A DNA stretch of 40,894 nucleotides from Lachnospiraceae bacterium (GTDB taxonomy: Bacteria > Bacillota > Clostridia > Lachnospirales > Lachnospiraceae): NCBI GenBank assembly GCA_017437965.1, contig JAFRWN010000157.1, positions 1 through 40,894 of the forward strand. Direction: 5' to 3'. A program made the translations under genes and the position numbers. The notes under the pieces were generated by a model, which was given only the letters and a program-made list of their open reading frames with translations, had not been told where the DNA came from and made no database searches. This document shows, piece by piece, positions 24,669-34,119 of this stretch. How positions within the stretch are numbered: position 1 is the stretch's first letter; every line of letters starts with the position of its first letter.

Positions 24669-24788
24669 CGCAAAGTCGATGATTACTATGCCTTGACCCA
24701 AATTCAACCACCAGATATAGTAGAAACCACTTTTCTACGATCGAAATGCATTGGTTTAAAGTTTCTTTTTTTGAATTAATTTGTACCC

Positions 24789-24822
24789 TAAAAAAAGTGG
24801 CGAGGTATATCCCCGCCGCTTG
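24789..24822 (-). terminator. Terminator of the GH5 gene (minus strand)
   Basis: Read on the minus strand, 24811-24821 pairs with 24795-24805 (one mismatch, one wobble, 5-nt loop) and is followed by seven T (24790-24796). A second hairpin, 24879-24888 with 24893-24902, overlaps the GH5 stop codon but lacks a T tract. The rest of 24669-24896 holds no gene I can support. Confidence 0.7.
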
Positions 24823-24896
24823 GTGGACCAGGAGCTTTCGACCAGCCCATTATTTAATTACACCATGCGAACTGGTTGAAGTAATCCCCGGAGGGA

Positions 24897-26072
24897 TTAC
24901 TTTAGCGGGAACATCTTCTCCCCCGCAACCTTATACATCTCACGTGCACCTTCGGCCGTAAAGTCGAAGCAGTACCATGACCAGTTGCCGCCGTCATCCT
25001 TCTTGGGCTCGGTCCAGAACATTAGTCCTGCCCAGCCATTATCATAAAGTGCTTTATATTTCTGGAAGTTGGTGAGTCCGGAATCGGCCTGGTCATCATT
25101 CGGAGCTTCCCCGAGAACAACGGGTCTGTCCATATCCATTCCGTAGTTTGCGGGATCTCCGTCATACGGGAAACCGAACCACTGTTTCATCCACATATAG
25201 AAATGAGGACTGTAGAAATCAAGTCTTGAATTGTCCTTGCTGGTAAGAGCCTTAAGATTGGCATCACTTACCTTGTTACCTTCATACTTATCAGAATTAT
25301 ATTTGTTCATGCCGAGACCGACAGTCACGAGCATATCGCTGTTTTCATGGATGCATGCGGAAACCTCTCCGAAGAAGGTACATAAAACGTCCCATGAAAG
25401 CTGGCCGCATTCGGCATTTTCATTTACCCAGTCGGGCTCGTTCATTATATCCACAGCAAAAACAAAAGGATTGTTTTTAAAGCGTGTGCAGAATTCCTTT
25501 ACATACTTTTCGCAGTACTGCGAAACTTTTTCCTTATCGTTTACAAGGGCTCTCCAGTAGGTCGCACCCTGGTTTCCTGCCTTGAAATGATCGAAGGAAA
25601 GAAGAGTGGGCATTACATATATCTCATATTTTGCCGCAAGGTCGAAGAGAGTCTTGAGATTGTCAAAGTGCTTTGAGTTTATTTCCGTAACGTTTCCCTG
25701 AGCATCAAGCTTTACGATACCGAGTCCGTTGCAGTTTACCCAGATCCTTGTTGAATTGATATGGTTATCCGCAAGGGCCTTAAAGGTGTTCTCCCAGAAA
25801 GTCACATCCATGTTTCCGGTAAAATCATTCCATTTCTGCCAGGGAGTGTTGATTCCGCAGAGCCAGAGCTCTTTGCCGTCAACCATGAATTTTGTGCCGG
25901 AAACAGAAACACGGCGGTTTGCATATTCCGCATACTCGTTCACAGCCTCGGTAACCTCGGGAGAAGGATCCGATGATTCCGAGCCCTTCTTTTTCTTCTT
26001 ACCGCATGCCGAAAACATTGTACAAACAGTAACAAGTATTAATATCGTGATGATCAGTCTGGTCTTTTTCAT
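24897..26072 (-). CDS. GH5-like (beta-mannanase type) lipoprotein
   Basis: The 391-residue product is a lipoprotein (lipobox FSAC, Cys23) with a Lys/Ser/Glu linker and a GH5 (alpha/beta)8 barrel. Signature elements are FMVDGKELWLCGIN (about 62-75), NSTRIWVN (strand with Arg), DIMNEPDW with acid/base Glu212, the HFY near 290, and VLGEAPN with nucleophile Glu322. The opening and overall form suit endo-beta-1,4-mannanases (GH5_7-like), but other GH5 activities cannot be excluded. It acts outside the cell, attached to the membrane, probably on plant hemicellulose. The second ATG at 26072 was preferred because GGAGA lies 7 nt before it; the first ATG is 12 bp upstream. Confidence 0.9.
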   Translation of the reverse strand: MKKTRLIITILILVTVCTMFSACGKKKKKGSESSDPSPEVTEAVNEYAEYANRRVSVSGTKFMVDGKELWLCGINTPWQKWNDFTGNMDVTFWENTFKALADNHINSTRIWVNCNGLGIVKLDAQGNVTEINSKHFDNLKTLFDLAAKYEIYVMPTLLSFDHFKAGNQGATYWRALVNDKEKVSQYCEKYVKEFCTRFKNNPFVFAVDIMNEPDWVNENAECGQLSWDVLCTFFGEVSACIHENSDMLVTVGLGMNKYNSDKYEGNKVSDANLKALTSKDNSRLDFYSPHFYMWMKQWFGFPYDGDPANYGMDMDRPVVLGEAPNDDQADSGLTNFQKYKALYDNGWAGLMFWTEPKKDDGGNWSWYCFDFTAEGAREMYKVAGEKMFPLK

Positions 26073-26133
26073 TGTATTCTCCATTTAGTATTCTCTGAAC
26101 TGACCGCGCACTACACGAAATCAGTCCGCACCA

Positions 26134-26162
26134 ATTGTAGCATAAAAAAAGAAGATTTGCAA
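26134..26162 (-). promoter_or_regulatory. Promoter of the GH5 gene
   Basis: On the minus strand, TTGCAA (26157-26162) and TACAAT (26134-26139) are spaced by 17 bp. The -35 box is shared with the divergent promoter. Confidence 0.65.
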
Positions 26163-26184
26163 AAGAAAAAGTAATTTTTATAAT
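26157..26184 (+). promoter_or_regulatory. Promoter of the DUF815 ATPase gene
   Basis: TTGCAA (26157-26162) and TATAAT (26179-26184) are spaced by 16 bp. Because TTGCAA is palindromic it is the -35 box in both directions. Confidence 0.6.
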
Positions 26185-26252
26185 TATATACATTGAAATC
26201 TTATTAAAAGAGATGTAAAATCAATAAAAATGAGGAAAAGAGGGGCATAAAC

Positions 26253-27557
26253 ATGTACAGACTGACTTCAAAACTGATAATATACTCAAATATCGGAAAG
26301 GACAGCATACTTTACCGTCTTGCCGATGTTATACGCTGCCATGATGAGGGTAAGGAGAGCAAAGAGGACAGCGCGAGAAAAATCCTGGATCTTATCCATG
26401 AGCTTTTAGATCTTGCCACAACCTATGGCTTCAACAAAAATCTCTGGCATAACTATCTGGCCTTTTTGCTTGCGATGACCGAGACGCCTTTTACCCTTGT
26501 TTCTGAAAAGGTCGGAGCAAACGAGGGCTCGGTAAATATATTTGCCAAAAACGACATTGCGGTATTCAAGGAGCTTTTTGATTATGATTTTTCGAAGCTT
26601 GAACATGAGCTTGAAATCAACTGCTTTTCGGTAATCGGAAATTTCAATGCGGTTTCAAAAAGCGAGCGGATATATAACAAAAGCGTGAGCGAGAAGGTGC
26701 AGGAGCTTAGCACCGCCATTGAAAATGCGAAAGATACCGACAGTGTTTTTACGGCTGTTACCGATTTTTACCTTCACTATGGCGTCGGAAAATTCGGTCT
26801 CAACAAGGCCTTCAGGGTAAATGATGATCCTGAGGGTGAACTGATCGTTCCGATAACCAACACGGCCGAGCTGACACTCGATATGCTTGTGGGCTATGAG
26901 TCCCAGAAGCAGAAGCTGATAGAAAACACCGAGGCCTTCATAGAGGGCAGGGCAGCCAACAATGTACTTTTATATGGCGAAGCAGGTACCGGAAAGTCCA
27001 CGAGCATCAAGGCAATACTCAATATGTACTATGGCAGGGGCCTTCGGATGATAGAAATCTATAAGCATCAGTTCAAGGACCTTTCGAAAGTGATAGCAAG
27101 CATCAAGAACAGGAACTATCGCTTCATTATATATATGGACGATCTTTCCTTCGAGGAGACCGAGCTGGAATATAAGTATCTGAAGGCAATAATCGAGGGT
27201 GGTCTTGAACCCAAGCCCGACAATGTGCTGATATATGCAACCTCGAACAGAAGGCACCTTGTACGCGAGACCTTTAAGGACAGGGCGGATGCCGACAATG
27301 ATGATATCCATCGTAACGATACCGTACAGGAAAAGCTTTCACTTTCGGCCCGCTTCGGTATTTCAATCGGTTTCTTCAGGCCGACTCCGCCGGAATATAA
27401 AAAGATCGTGCTTAACCTTGCGGCAAGGCATCCCGAGCTTAATATGAGCGAGGAGGAACTGCTTGCCGGCGCAAACAAATGGGAGCTTTCCCACGGCGGC
27501 CCGACCGGAAGGGTGGCAAATCAATACATCGATTACCTGTTATCTGTTCACAGATAA
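26253..27557 (+). CDS. DUF815 family AAA ATPase
   Basis: The 434-residue protein has an N-terminal helical region (1-200) and a P-loop ATPase domain. Walker A is GEAGTGKST (242-250, Lys248), Walker [11 protein letters not shown] (292-301, Asp296-Asp297), and a sensor-like YATSNRRHL follows at about 328-336. Sequence features [13 protein letters not shown] and SGRxA-like [15 protein letters not shown] close it. This is the DUF815 family, cytoplasmic AAA+ type, of unknown substrate. AGGGG lies 8 nt upstream of the ATG. It is divergent from the GH5 gene and ends 83 bp before efp, which has its own promoter. Confidence 0.92.
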   Translation: MYRLTSKLIIYSNIGKDSILYRLADVIRCHDEGKESKEDSARKILDLIHELLDLATTYGFNKNLWHNYLAFLLAMTETPFTLVSEKVGANEGSVNIFAKNDIAVFKELFDYDFSKLEHELEINCFSVIGNFNAVSKSERIYNKSVSEKVQELSTAIENAKDTDSVFTAVTDFYLHYGVGKFGLNKAFRVNDDPEGELIVPITNTAELTLDMLVGYESQKQKLIENTEAFIEGRAANNVLLYGEAGTGKSTSIKAILNMYYGRGLRMIEIYKHQFKDLSKVIASIKNRNYRFIIYMDDLSFEETELEYKYLKAIIEGGLEPKPDNVLIYATSNRRHLVRETFKDRADADNDDIHRNDTVQEKLSLSARFGISIGFFRPTPPEYKKIVLNLAARHPELNMSEEELLAGANKWELSHGGPTGRVANQYIDYLLSVHR

Positions 27558-27579
27558 ACCTAAATACAACAAAAAATAC

Positions 27580-27608
27580 TTGCAAATTATCAAAAGATAA
27601 GTTAAAAT
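27580..27608 (+). promoter_or_regulatory. Promoter of efp
   Basis: TTGCAA (27580-27585) and TAAAAT (27603-27608) are spaced by 17 bp, 32 bp before the start codon. Confidence 0.7.
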
Positions 27609-27640
27609 ATAAATAACTATGATTTTCAGGAGGATTCCAT

Positions 27641-28198
27641 ATGGTTTCAGCAGGCGAATTCAGAAACGGCATGACACTGGAGATGGAAGGTAATGTTTAC
27701 CAGGTAATCGAATTCCAGCATGTTAAGCCCGGAAAAGGCGCAGCTTTTGTAAGAACAAAATTAAAAGATATCAAGAACGGTGGCGTGGTTGAGAAGACCT
27801 TCAGACCTACAGAAAAATTCCCTACAGCACATATTGAGCGTTCAGATATGCAGTATCTTTACAGTGACGGTGATTTCTATCACTTCATGAATGTAGAAAC
27901 CTACGACCAGATCCAGCTTACATCAGATCAGATCGGAGATGCTCTTAAGTTCGTTAAAGAAAACGAGATGGTTAAGATGTGTGCACATGGCGGACAGATC
28001 TTCTCCGTAGAGCCTCCGCTTTTCGTTGAACTTCAGATCACAGATACAGAGCCCGGCTTCAAGGGTGACACCGCAACAGGTGCTTCAAAGCCCGCAATTG
28101 TTGAGACAGGCGCTCAGGTAATGGTTCCCCTTTTCGTTAACCAGGGTGAGACCATCCAGATCGACACCAGAACCGGTGAGTACATGAAGAGAGTCTAA
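27641..28198 (+). CDS. efp: Translation elongation factor P
   Basis: This 185-residue protein matches EF-P along its whole length: KOW-like domain I, with the modification loop [10 protein letters not shown] (Lys32), domain II with [20 protein letters not shown], and C-terminal OB domain with the signature [19 protein letters not shown] (about 143-161) and TGEYMKRV at the end. It binds between the P and E sites and relieves ribosomes stalled at polyproline. A GGAGG site lies 8 nt upstream. It is monocistronic, with its own promoter and terminator. The Lys32 modification system is not visible in the window. Confidence 0.98.
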   Translation: MVSAGEFRNGMTLEMEGNVYQVIEFQHVKPGKGAAFVRTKLKDIKNGGVVEKTFRPTEKFPTAHIERSDMQYLYSDGDFYHFMNVETYDQIQLTSDQIGDALKFVKENEMVKMCAHGGQIFSVEPPLFVELQITDTEPGFKGDTATGASKPAIVETGAQVMVPLFVNQGETIQIDTRTGEYMKRV

Positions 28199-28210
28199 AG
28201 GCTGTTTTTC

Positions 28211-28241
28211 GGGCCATGGTATACCATGGCCCATTTATTTT
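28211..28241 (+). terminator. Terminator after efp
   Basis: A 22-nt perfect palindrome (GGGCCATGGT at 28211-28220 with its complement at 28223-28232) is followed by ATTTATTTTA. Confidence 0.75.
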
Positions 28242-28271
28242 ATATGGAAAGATTGGCAGGGAAAGCAATAG

Positions 28272-28697
28272 ATGAAAATCAAGACATATAAAAAGATTGT
28301 GTTTTTTGTTACATTGTTCTTAAATCTTATATGGATCGGAACAATAATATGGTCGGTGCACATGTTAAAGCTCTACGACGAAGCACCTCCCGCAAACGGA
28401 GTGGTGACGGAACTTGGAGAGACCTGGGCCGGCGGTACATGGACCTACGTGGTTGAATATGACTGGAAGGGTGAAGATGATCCGGAACCAAAGCACTACA
28501 AAGCGGAGATGTTCTACCATTTAAGCATAGACAAGGGCGATGACATGGTTGTTCATATCAATGTGGACCGTCCCGGACACCCCTACAACTCATCTCCCTG
28601 GAAGCAGCTGATTGTGATCGGCGGATTCTGCATTGTTCTGAATCTTGTAATACTTGCACTCAAATTCAAGAATGCAAACAGAGGGGTAAGGTTTTAA
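28272..28697 (+). CDS. DUF3592-like membrane protein
   Basis: The 141-residue protein has two membrane helices (about 9-29 and 112-132) flanking a beta-rich domain of about 80 residues with ANGVVTELGE, TYVVEYDW, GDDMVVHINVDRPGHPY. This layout is that of DUF3592 proteins, whose function is unknown. A GGCAGGGA site lies near the start. It has its own terminator with a UUCG tetraloop; expression probably begins from read-through of efp or an unseen promoter. Confidence 0.72.
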   Translation: MKIKTYKKIVFFVTLFLNLIWIGTIIWSVHMLKLYDEAPPANGVVTELGETWAGGTWTYVVEYDWKGEDDPEPKHYKAEMFYHLSIDKGDDMVVHINVDRPGHPYNSSPWKQLIVIGGFCIVLNLVILALKFKNANRGVRF

Positions 28698-28712
28698 AAA
28701 AGAAAATTTTTC

Positions 28713-28746
28713 AAAAGGCTGATTTCTTCGGAAGTCAGCCTTTTCT
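28713..28746 (+). terminator. Terminator with UUCG tetraloop
   Basis: A 13-bp stem with one G-U pair (28714-28726 with 28731-28743) is capped by C(TTCG)G and ends in TTTTCTT. Confidence 0.9.
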
Positions 28747-28765
28747 TCATGCCTGTAATTTTTTG

Positions 28766-28794
28766 TTGAATTATTATTTGACTTATGCTAATAT
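28766..28794 (+). promoter_or_regulatory. Candidate promoter of the trpB2-led operon
   Basis: TTGAAT (28766-28771) and TAATAT (28789-28794) are spaced by 17 bp. A leader of about 65 nt precedes the first gene. Confidence 0.5.
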
Positions 28795-28863
28795 ATATAA
28801 GGTTATGGGCATTTTTTCTATATTAATATACCTGTGCCAATAAAAATGAAAAGAGGAAAATCA

Positions 28864-30228
28864 ATGAGTGAGATCCCTTACAAGATATATCTTGAAGAAA
28901 ACGAGATGCCGAAGCAGTGGTACAATGTGCGTGCTGACATGAAGAAGAAGCCGGCACCGATACTTAACCCCGGCACCCTTAAGCCTGTGACATTGGAAGA
29001 GCTCTCAGGTATTTTCTGTACAGAGCTTGCAAAGCAGGAGCTGGATGACACAACTCCTTATTTCGATATTCCGAAGGAGATCGCAGATTTCTACCGAATG
29101 TATCGTCCTTCACCTCTGGTAAGAGCTTATTTCCTTGAAAAGAAGCTGGGTACTCCGGCTCATATCTATTATAAATTCGAGGGCAACAATACCTCGGGCA
29201 GCCATAAGTTAAATTCCGCGATCGCCCAGGCCTACTATGCAAAGAAGCAGGGCCTTAAAGGTGTAACCACCGAGACCGGTGCAGGTCAGTGGGGAACGGC
29301 TCTTTCGATGGCATGTTCATACTTCGACCTTGACTGCCAGGTTTACATGGTAAAGGTTTCCTATGAGCAGAAGCCCTTCAGACGTGAGGTAATGCGTACC
29401 TACGGCGCAAAGGTAACCCCTTCACCTTCAATGACAACAAATGTCGGAAGAAAGATAAACGAAGAATATCCCGGAACAACAGGCAGTCTCGGATGTGCGA
29501 TTTCCGAGGCGGTTGAGGCAGCGGTAAGCCAGGAGGGTTATCGTTATGTGCTCGGCTCGGTGCTTGCCCAGGTACTTCTTCATCAGTCGGTTATCGGTCT
29601 TGAGACCAAGGCTGCACTTGACAAATACGGCATCAAGGCAGATACCATTATCGGCTGTGCAGGCGGCGGTTCAAACCTCGGCGGCCTGATCTCGCCTTTC
29701 GCAGGAGAAATGCTCCGCGGTGAGAGTGATTATGAGATCATCGCTGTTGAGCCTGCATCATGTCCTTCGCTTACACGCGGTGTATATGCCTATGATTTCT
29801 GTGACACCGGAAAGGTTTGTCCTCTTGCAAAGATGTACACACTTGGCAGCGGTTTCATTCCTTCCGCAAACCATGCGGGCGGCCTCCGCTACCATGGTAT
29901 GAGCTCAATCGTATCCGAGCTCTACGATCAGGGACTTATCAAGGCAAGAAGCGTTGAGCAGACCTCAGTTTTCGAGGCAGCTGAAATGTTTGCAAGGGTT
30001 GAGGGCATACTTCCCGCACCCGAGTCAAGCCATGCCATCCGAGTTGCGATTGATGAGGCACTTAAGTGCAAGGAAACAGGAGAGGAGAAGAACATCGTAT
30101 TCGGTCTTACCGGAACAGGTTACTTCGATCTTGTTGCATACCAGAAGTACAATGATGGTGAGATGAACGATTACATCCCTACCGATGAAGAGCTAGCAAA
30201 GTGGAGAAAAACTTTACCTGAAGTATAA
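28864..30228 (+). CDS. TrpB2-type PLP enzyme (tryptophan synthase beta-like)
   Basis: The 454-residue protein is a fold-type II PLP enzyme of the TrpB2 subgroup: SGSHKLNSA with the PLP lysine Lys115, ETGAGQWG (Glu137, subgroup-typical), phosphate-binding GCAGGGSNLGG (about 272-282), and SLTRGVYAYDF. It is longer than TrpB1 and no other trp gene is adjacent. TrpB2 enzymes can join indole and serine (or phosphoserine), but many are of unknown physiological role. The start at 28864 was chosen for AGAGGA 8 nt ahead; the frame extends ten codons upstream. It heads a six-gene run with an OFA carrier and threonine ammonia-lyase, suggesting beta-elimination or salvage of hydroxyamino acids. Confidence 0.9.
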   Translation: MSEIPYKIYLEENEMPKQWYNVRADMKKKPAPILNPGTLKPVTLEELSGIFCTELAKQELDDTTPYFDIPKEIADFYRMYRPSPLVRAYFLEKKLGTPAHIYYKFEGNNTSGSHKLNSAIAQAYYAKKQGLKGVTTETGAGQWGTALSMACSYFDLDCQVYMVKVSYEQKPFRREVMRTYGAKVTPSPSMTTNVGRKINEEYPGTTGSLGCAISEAVEAAVSQEGYRYVLGSVLAQVLLHQSVIGLETKAALDKYGIKADTIIGCAGGGSNLGGLISPFAGEMLRGESDYEIIAVEPASCPSLTRGVYAYDFCDTGKVCPLAKMYTLGSGFIPSANHAGGLRYHGMSSIVSELYDQGLIKARSVEQTSVFEAAEMFARVEGILPAPESSHAIRVAIDEALKCKETGEEKNIVFGLTGTGYFDLVAYQKYNDGEMNDYIPTDEELAKWRKTLPEV

Positions 30229-30245
30229 AGAAAGAGAGTAAAAAA

Positions 30246-31568
30246 ATGTCAGAAACAAAAGCACAGACAGGCTGGAGAGCCAATAAGTGGGTGCGCGCCG
30301 CAATTCCCGCACTCCTTCTTCACTGCAGTATCGGTACCGTATACTGCTGGTCAATCTTCTCACAGGAGATTGCAGACCACATCGGTTTTGAAAAGAGTTC
30401 GGTTGAATGGGCATTCTCATTTGCAATCTTTTTCCTTGGTATGAGCGCAGCATTCCTCGGAAATGTAGTTGAGAAGGATATCCATAAATCCTCTCTTATC
30501 GCAACTATCTGCTTCGCAGTAGGTATGGCCCTTACAGGCTACTTCATTTACTACGGTGGAGAGCACCGGGGAAGCAATCTTGCACTTATTGGAATTTACA
30601 TAAGCTACGGCTTTATCATGGGTGTCGGCCTCGGAACAGGTTATCTTTCACCCGTTAAAACACTGATGCTCTGGTTCTCGGACAAGAAGGGTCTTGCAAC
30701 AGGTCTGGCAGTTGCAGGCTTCGGTGCCGCAAAAGCAATCGCCAGCCCCATCATGCAGAAGATGGTAAAGATGGACGGCGGTATCTACAAGATGTTCTGG
30801 ATTCTTGCCGGAGTATATTTCGTAATGATGTTTGTAGGACATCTGCTTCTTGCAAAGCCTGCCGGCTGGGTTGAGCCTCAGGACAAGAGCGCAAAGCCCG
30901 GTATCATGGAAACCTTAAGAACTAAGCCTATTACCAACTACATCGGTATCTGGTTCATGTTCTACATCAACATCACCTGCGGTCTTGCACTTATCTCTCA
31001 GGAAAAGATGATCGTAAAGTGCGTAGGCCTTGCAGCATCAGCAGGTCTGATTTCTACAATTTCCGCAATCTTCAATGCCGGCGGTCGTCTCGGTTTCTCC
31101 GCATGGGCTGACAAGATGAAGGACAGAAACACAATCTACAAGATGATCTTCGTCATTTCAATTGCCCTTACCGGTCTTACAATGGTTACAGGCGGTATCA
31201 AGAACGGAGACGGAAACACCGGTCTCATCATCCTTGTACTTGCCCTGATCTTCATGGTAAACGCAGGTTACGGCGGCGGCTTCTCAAACGTACCCACCCT
31301 GCTTTCAGACCACTATGGCATGGGCTCAATTTCAGCAATCCACGGTATCACCCTTTCCGCATGGGCATTCGCAGGCCTTACAGGAAACCAGGTTGCTACC
31401 TACATTGTAAACCATACAGGAGAATTTGTGGATCATGACGGCGTGCTTGTAAATCCTACAGGCTACCAGAACGTGCTCTACTTTACAATCGCACTTTATA
31501 TCATTGCACTGCTTCTTTGCCTCTTCTTAGTCAGACCCAGCGGTAAAGCAGCAGAGAAGAAAGCTTAA
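30246..31568 (+). CDS. OFA-family MFS transporter
   Basis: The 440-residue protein has 12 hydrophobic helices and the look of the oxalate:formate antiporter (OFA) branch of MFS: an opening with AIPALLLHCSIGTVYCWSIF (about 19-38), GLGTGYLSPVKT (about 128-139), WFSDKKGLATGLAVAGFG (about 143-160) and a late GGGFSNVPTLLSDHYG. OFA members exchange small carboxylates; oxalate use is not indicated here. It is 17 bp after the TrpB2 gene and 5 bp before threonine ammonia-lyase, so it may export or import a 2-oxoacid or amino-acid-derived product (inference). Confidence 0.9.
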   Translation: MSETKAQTGWRANKWVRAAIPALLLHCSIGTVYCWSIFSQEIADHIGFEKSSVEWAFSFAIFFLGMSAAFLGNVVEKDIHKSSLIATICFAVGMALTGYFIYYGGEHRGSNLALIGIYISYGFIMGVGLGTGYLSPVKTLMLWFSDKKGLATGLAVAGFGAAKAIASPIMQKMVKMDGGIYKMFWILAGVYFVMMFVGHLLLAKPAGWVEPQDKSAKPGIMETLRTKPITNYIGIWFMFYINITCGLALISQEKMIVKCVGLAASAGLISTISAIFNAGGRLGFSAWADKMKDRNTIYKMIFVISIALTGLTMVTGGIKNGDGNTGLIILVLALIFMVNAGYGGGFSNVPTLLSDHYGMGSISAIHGITLSAWAFAGLTGNQVATYIVNHTGEFVDHDGVLVNPTGYQNVLYFTIALYIIALLLCLFLVRPSGKAAEKKA

Positions 31569-31573
31569 TACTC

Positions 31574-32791
31574 ATGGACATGCTAACATTAGACGCCTTC
31601 GAAAAGGCCTCCGAAAAAGTAAAAGAAGTCACACTTGAAACCAAGCTTGTATACTCGCAGTACCTTAGCGAGCAGACCGGAAACAAAGTTTTCCTTAAGC
31701 CCGAAAACATGCAGTTTACAGGCGCATACAAGGTACGCGGCGCATATTTCAAGATCAGCACCCTGACCGATGAAGAAAGGGCAAAGGGACTGATCACCGC
31801 ATCGGCAGGAAACCATGCGCAGGGCGTTGCCTATGCTGCAAAGTGCTATGGCGCCAAGGCTGTCATTGTGATGCCTACAACAACTCCGCTTATCAAGGTA
31901 AACCGTACAAAAAGCTACGGAGCCGAGGTAGTGCTGTACGGAGATGTCTATGACGAGGCATGTGCAAAGGCACTCGAGCTTGCGAAGGAAAACGGCTATA
32001 CCTTCATCCACCCCTTCGATGATGAGGCAGTCGCAACCGGTCAGGGCAGCATCGCTATGGAAATTTTCAAGGAACTTCCGCTTGTGGAGTATATACTTGT
32101 TCCCATCGGCGGCGGCGGTCTTGCTACCGGCGTTTCCACACTTGCAAAGCTTCTGAATCCCAAGATCAAGGTGATCGGTGTTGAACCTGTAGGTGCAGCC
32201 TGCATGAAGGCATCGCTTGAAGCAGGAAAGGTAGTGACTCTTCCTTCGGCAAACACCATTGCGGACGGAACTGCTGTAAAGACTCCCGGTTCAAAGATTT
32301 TCCCTTATCTTCAGAAAAACCTTGACGATATCATTACTATAGAGGACGACGAGATAATCGTTTCCTTCCTTGACATGGTTGAAAACCATAAGATGATAGT
32401 CGAAAACTCGGGACTCCTTACGGTTGCAGCACTCCGTCATCTAAACGTAAAAGGTAAAAAGGTGGTTTCGATACTTTCGGGCGGAAACATGGATGTCATC
32501 ACGATGTCCTCCGTTGTTCAGCAGGGACTCATCTTCCGCGACAGGATATTTACCGTCTCGGTACTTCTTCCCGACAAGCCCGGCATGCTTCATAAAGTAT
32601 CCGGAGTGATCGCAGAACTTCAGGGCAATGTAATAAAGCTTGAGCATAACCAGTTCGTATCAACCAACAGAAATGTTTCGGTTGAACTTCGCATCACACT
32701 TGAAAGCTTCGGTACGGAGCACAAGGAAAGGATCATGAAGAAGCTTGAAGAGGAAGGTTACAGACCTAAAATCGTAAGAACCAGCCTGTAA
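31574..32791 (+). CDS. ilvA: Threonine ammonia-lyase with ACT domain
   Basis: The 405-residue PLP enzyme converts threonine to 2-oxobutyrate and ammonia. The PLP lysine is Lys53 (TGAYKVRGA), with SAGNHAQGVA (about 76-85), phosphate-binding GGGGLATG (about 179-186) and SGGNMD near 307-312. A single ACT-like domain (about 326-400, beginning TVSVLLPDKPGMLHKVSGVI) suits the short, TdcB/IlvA-like form with possible effector control. Two starts (31574 and 31580) are near each other; the ribosome site AGAGAAGAAAG lies in the preceding gene. It may supply isoleucine precursor or serve threonine breakdown, together with the TrpB2-like enzyme and carrier. Confidence 0.93.
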   Translation: MDMLTLDAFEKASEKVKEVTLETKLVYSQYLSEQTGNKVFLKPENMQFTGAYKVRGAYFKISTLTDEERAKGLITASAGNHAQGVAYAAKCYGAKAVIVMPTTTPLIKVNRTKSYGAEVVLYGDVYDEACAKALELAKENGYTFIHPFDDEAVATGQGSIAMEIFKELPLVEYILVPIGGGGLATGVSTLAKLLNPKIKVIGVEPVGAACMKASLEAGKVVTLPSANTIADGTAVKTPGSKIFPYLQKNLDDIITIEDDEIIVSFLDMVENHKMIVENSGLLTVAALRHLNVKGKKVVSILSGGNMDVITMSSVVQQGLIFRDRIFTVSVLLPDKPGMLHKVSGVIAELQGNVIKLEHNQFVSTNRNVSVELRITLESFGTEHKERIMKKLEEEGYRPKIVRTSL

Positions 32792-32828
32792 AAAGGCATT
32801 GACCATAATTACAAGAGGACTACAAGAA

Positions 32829-33410
32829 ATGGAAGGACAGCTGATAGTTTCCATAAGCAGGGAATTCGGAAGCGGCGGACATGATATCGCTAAGAAGCTT
32901 TCCGAAGAGCTTGACTTAAAATTCTATGACAAAAACATACTTGACGAGATAGTCAAGGCAAATTCATCGGCAGAGCAGCTGAAGGAATATGACGAAATGC
33001 CGGACAGCTTTTTCGGAAAGAAGTTCGGAAAGAAGGCTGCCGAGCAGGCTCTTGCCCGCATGCAGTTTGATTTCATCCACAAAAGAGCCGAGCTTGGAGA
33101 ATCCTTTGTGGTTGTCGGACGCTGTTCGGATGTTGTACTTGCAGGATTTGACGGCCTTTACAGCTTCTTTGTCAGGGGCGACAAAAAGCAGAAGGTCAAA
33201 AGAGTAATGAAAAAATACGGCGTAAATGAAAATGATGCCCTTGCACTGATGGAGCTTAACGACAAGCAGCGTAAGCAGTATCATAATCAGTACGCAGACT
33301 ATAAGTGGGGCGACTCAAGAGCCTATGACATGTGCATAAACTCAAGCCGCCTTGGTGTTGACAAGACTGTATCGATTCTTAAGGATTATATCGGTCAGAG
33401 CAGAAAATAA
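32829..33410 (+). CDS. Cytidylate kinase-like family protein
   Basis: The 193-residue protein has a P-loop-like start (SISREFGSGGHDIAKKL, about 8-24) and later VVVGRCSDVVLAGFDG and FFVRGDKKQKVKRVMKKYG, the usual pattern of the cytidylate kinase-like family (PF13189). It differs from Cmk by the short length and the REFGSGG loop. Substrates are uncertain. ATG at 32829 was chosen for AGAGGA 8 nt upstream; the frame extends ten codons to a TTG. It sits between threonine ammonia-lyase (37 bp) and a lipoprotein (10 bp), in the same operon. Confidence 0.88.
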   Translation: MEGQLIVSISREFGSGGHDIAKKLSEELDLKFYDKNILDEIVKANSSAEQLKEYDEMPDSFFGKKFGKKAAEQALARMQFDFIHKRAELGESFVVVGRCSDVVLAGFDGLYSFFVRGDKKQKVKRVMKKYGVNENDALALMELNDKQRKQYHNQYADYKWGDSRAYDMCINSSRLGVDKTVSILKDYIGQSRK

Positions 33411-33420
33411 GGAGAAAAGC

Positions 33421-34119
33421 GTGAAGCAGGGGGATGTTAAAAAAATAATCATTACTTTCATGCTCCTGTTACTCCTGTGCGCCTGCGGTGAAAATGAAAA
33501 GAATACCGTCGGCGACACGAATACCGCAATAACCGATGTTGGTTTTCCGACTGTAACCGAAAAGGCTACCGAGGATAATGCAGACCCCGCGAAAGATAGG
33601 GAAAGCAGTACCGGGGAAAGTCCGGAGGAGACACAAGACCAAAGCTCCGTGGAAGAATACAGTATCTTCAGGACAGGTACATGGGCCGTTACAAAGCCCG
33701 ACGGAAGCAGCGTTTTTATGAGCATATGTGCGGATAACACAACAATCAGACGGAACATAAACGATGGCAAAAGCGAGGAGTTTAAAGAGGGTGCAAGGCC
33801 CGAGGAACTCTATCTGATGGCAATTGAACAGACTGACGAGGACAGATATGTCTGCCATGAGAATAACGGAGAAGAGCTGGTTTTTGAATATGTTTCGGCA
33901 AAAAGCGATGATTTTGAGTTCTTTTCGGACGAAAAACTCAGGTCAAGGGCAGTAGGCATATTTATGAGATCCCGGAAAGAAATCCAGACAAAAATGGATG
34001 CCGAGATCAAAGATTCAAAGTGGGATAAGGCGGTTGTTACTGTCAGATCGGGCCCCATAAAGGAAAGCTACAGATTGGACAGATTTACCGGAGAAGGAAA
34101 AAGGATTAATGAGGAATGA
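33421..34119 (+). CDS. Lipoprotein of unknown function
   Basis: The 232-residue product starts at GTG, after AAGGAG. It has a lipoprotein signal peptide (LLLLCAC, Cys21), an acidic Glu/Thr/Ser/Asp linker to about residue 78 and a compact domain (about 79-230) opening IFRTGTWAVTKPDGSSVFM. I do not recognise the domain. It overlaps the downstream RelA/SpoT-like gene by 11 bp, so the two are coupled. An extracytoplasmic sensor for that gene product is conceivable, but there is no membrane-spanning partner. Confidence 0.82.
   Translation: MKQGDVKKIIITFMLLLLLCACGENEKNTVGDTNTAITDVGFPTVTEKATEDNADPAKDRESSTGESPEETQDQSSVEEYSIFRTGTWAVTKPDGSSVFMSICADNTTIRRNINDGKSEEFKEGARPEELYLMAIEQTDEDRYVCHENNGEELVFEYVSAKSDDFEFFSDEKLRSRAVGIFMRSRKEIQTKMDAEIKDSKWDKAVVTVRSGPIKESYRLDRFTGEGKRINEE

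Noticed and set aside
24669..24788. Further gene or mobile element border after the two-gene module
   Set aside because: No open frame with a start signal, no inverted repeats of IS type and no tRNA target; only a short TAGAAA/TTTCTA hairpin near 24720-24738.
24879..24902. Hairpin at the GH5 stop codon as terminator
   Set aside because: Stem is good (10 bp) but no T tract follows on either strand; the hairpin at 24789-24822 is the better terminator.
28864..30228. TrpB as part of a tryptophan biosynthesis operon
   Set aside because: The sequence is TrpB2-type and no trpA, trpC, trpD or trpE lies next to it.
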